Source: Holothuria scabra | Lineage: Eukaryota > Echinodermata > Holothuroidea > Aspidochirotida > Holothuriidae | NCBI GenBank assembly: GCA_037179385.1 | Contig: CM074200.1 | Coordinates: 36,955,884-37,019,883 of the forward strand | Direction: 5' to 3' | DNA length: 64,000 bases | Shown here: positions 63,511-64,000 of the stretch, piece after piece | Position numbering within the stretch: position 1 is the stretch's first letter | How the letters are laid out: each line of letters begins with the position of its first letter | Notes under the pieces: generated by a model | Told to the model about the DNA's origin: nothing | The model's database searches: none | Seen by the model: the letters and a program-made list of their open reading frames with translations, nothing else | Made by a program: the position numbers and the translations under genes

Positions 63511-64000
63511 ATGTAAAGTAGCGTTAGTACGGGCCGGATCTTGTGTAGCCGGAAACAGAAAAAAAAAACGGATGAGAGTTCCAATTAATTTTCAAATTGG
63601 TTTATTGATTCGTTGATTGAGTTCCAAAAAGATCAAGTTTATACATGGTGATTGCATGCTTCTGCTTCGAGCTCTCTTGCACGAGTACAAAAAAAAAAAA
63701 AAAAACAAAAAAAATAGTGGGAGCGGCAGGCTCAGAGCTTGCAAACCTCATGGGAGATCGGAACACATGTAGTCCCCTGATTGGTTAAAAGTTGTGACGC
63801 ACCAAATTAAATCAATATTAATGAATGTTCTGATCTAAAAGACCAACGAGAAGGCTGTAGAGGGTGAAACTGGCCACACCTTGAAAATACGGGATAGGGC
63901 GTAAACGTTGAACTAGAACGAAGTAGACGCCCACGTTCACCGGTAACACGTGACCGGAAACAGTAAGGGCCCTGGGAATCTAGGAAAAAAGGAAGGGAGA

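Overview
The window looks like gene-poor, AT-rich intergenic DNA of an animal, most likely a marine invertebrate deuterostome such as an echinoderm. This is an inference from intron-containing genes, abundant TAGGCCTA-type motifs, runs of G/C next to CAGTGGCGTA ends, and many small inverted-repeat transposons; the species cannot be fixed from sequence alone. There is no bacterial-style gene layout, no rRNA or intact tRNA gene, and no open frame longer than 176 codons. That longest frame lies inside a tandem repeat and is not a gene.

The one convincing gene is on the minus strand between 44321 and 40001. I assembled four exons that all join in frame through GT-AG sites. The product is 259 residues: a signal peptide, one TNF-receptor-type cysteine-rich module, a Pro/Thr-rich stalk, one membrane span and a 36-residue tail with no death domain. 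A weaker candidate lies on the plus strand at 3242-3818 (two possible exons, family not recognised), with a coding-like fragment upstream at 1457-1687.

Region by region: 1-8257 holds the weak gene candidate, a hairpin MITE, a fold-back element made of GAGTGAA/TTCACTC units and a 1.2 kb hAT-like element. 8258-17664 is a 9.4 kb tandem array of alternating blocks, A-B-A-B-A-B-A-B-A, in which A is 469 bp with inverted termini and B is about 1.76 kb. 17801-18000 is a 44-bp minisatellite, followed by a tRNA-like SINE head. 19800-31860 is dense in MITEs and in hAT elements, one nested in another and flanked by an exact 8-bp target duplication. 33282-39395 has three copies of one dispersed repeat, one of them split by a hAT insertion. 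40001-44471 is the receptor gene with its probable promoter. 45675-51393 holds a structured repeat, an inverted 21-bp satellite-like palindrome, a short hAT MITE and two long fold-back elements. 52000-64000 is again mobile-element debris, including two adjacent hAT MITEs with target duplications and a cluster of nested elements.

No multi-gene system is visible. The interest lies in the receptor gene and in repeat architecture: the A/B array, fold-back elements built from short palindromic units, nested insertions dated by target-site duplications, and a family of short repeats with base-paired hairpins.
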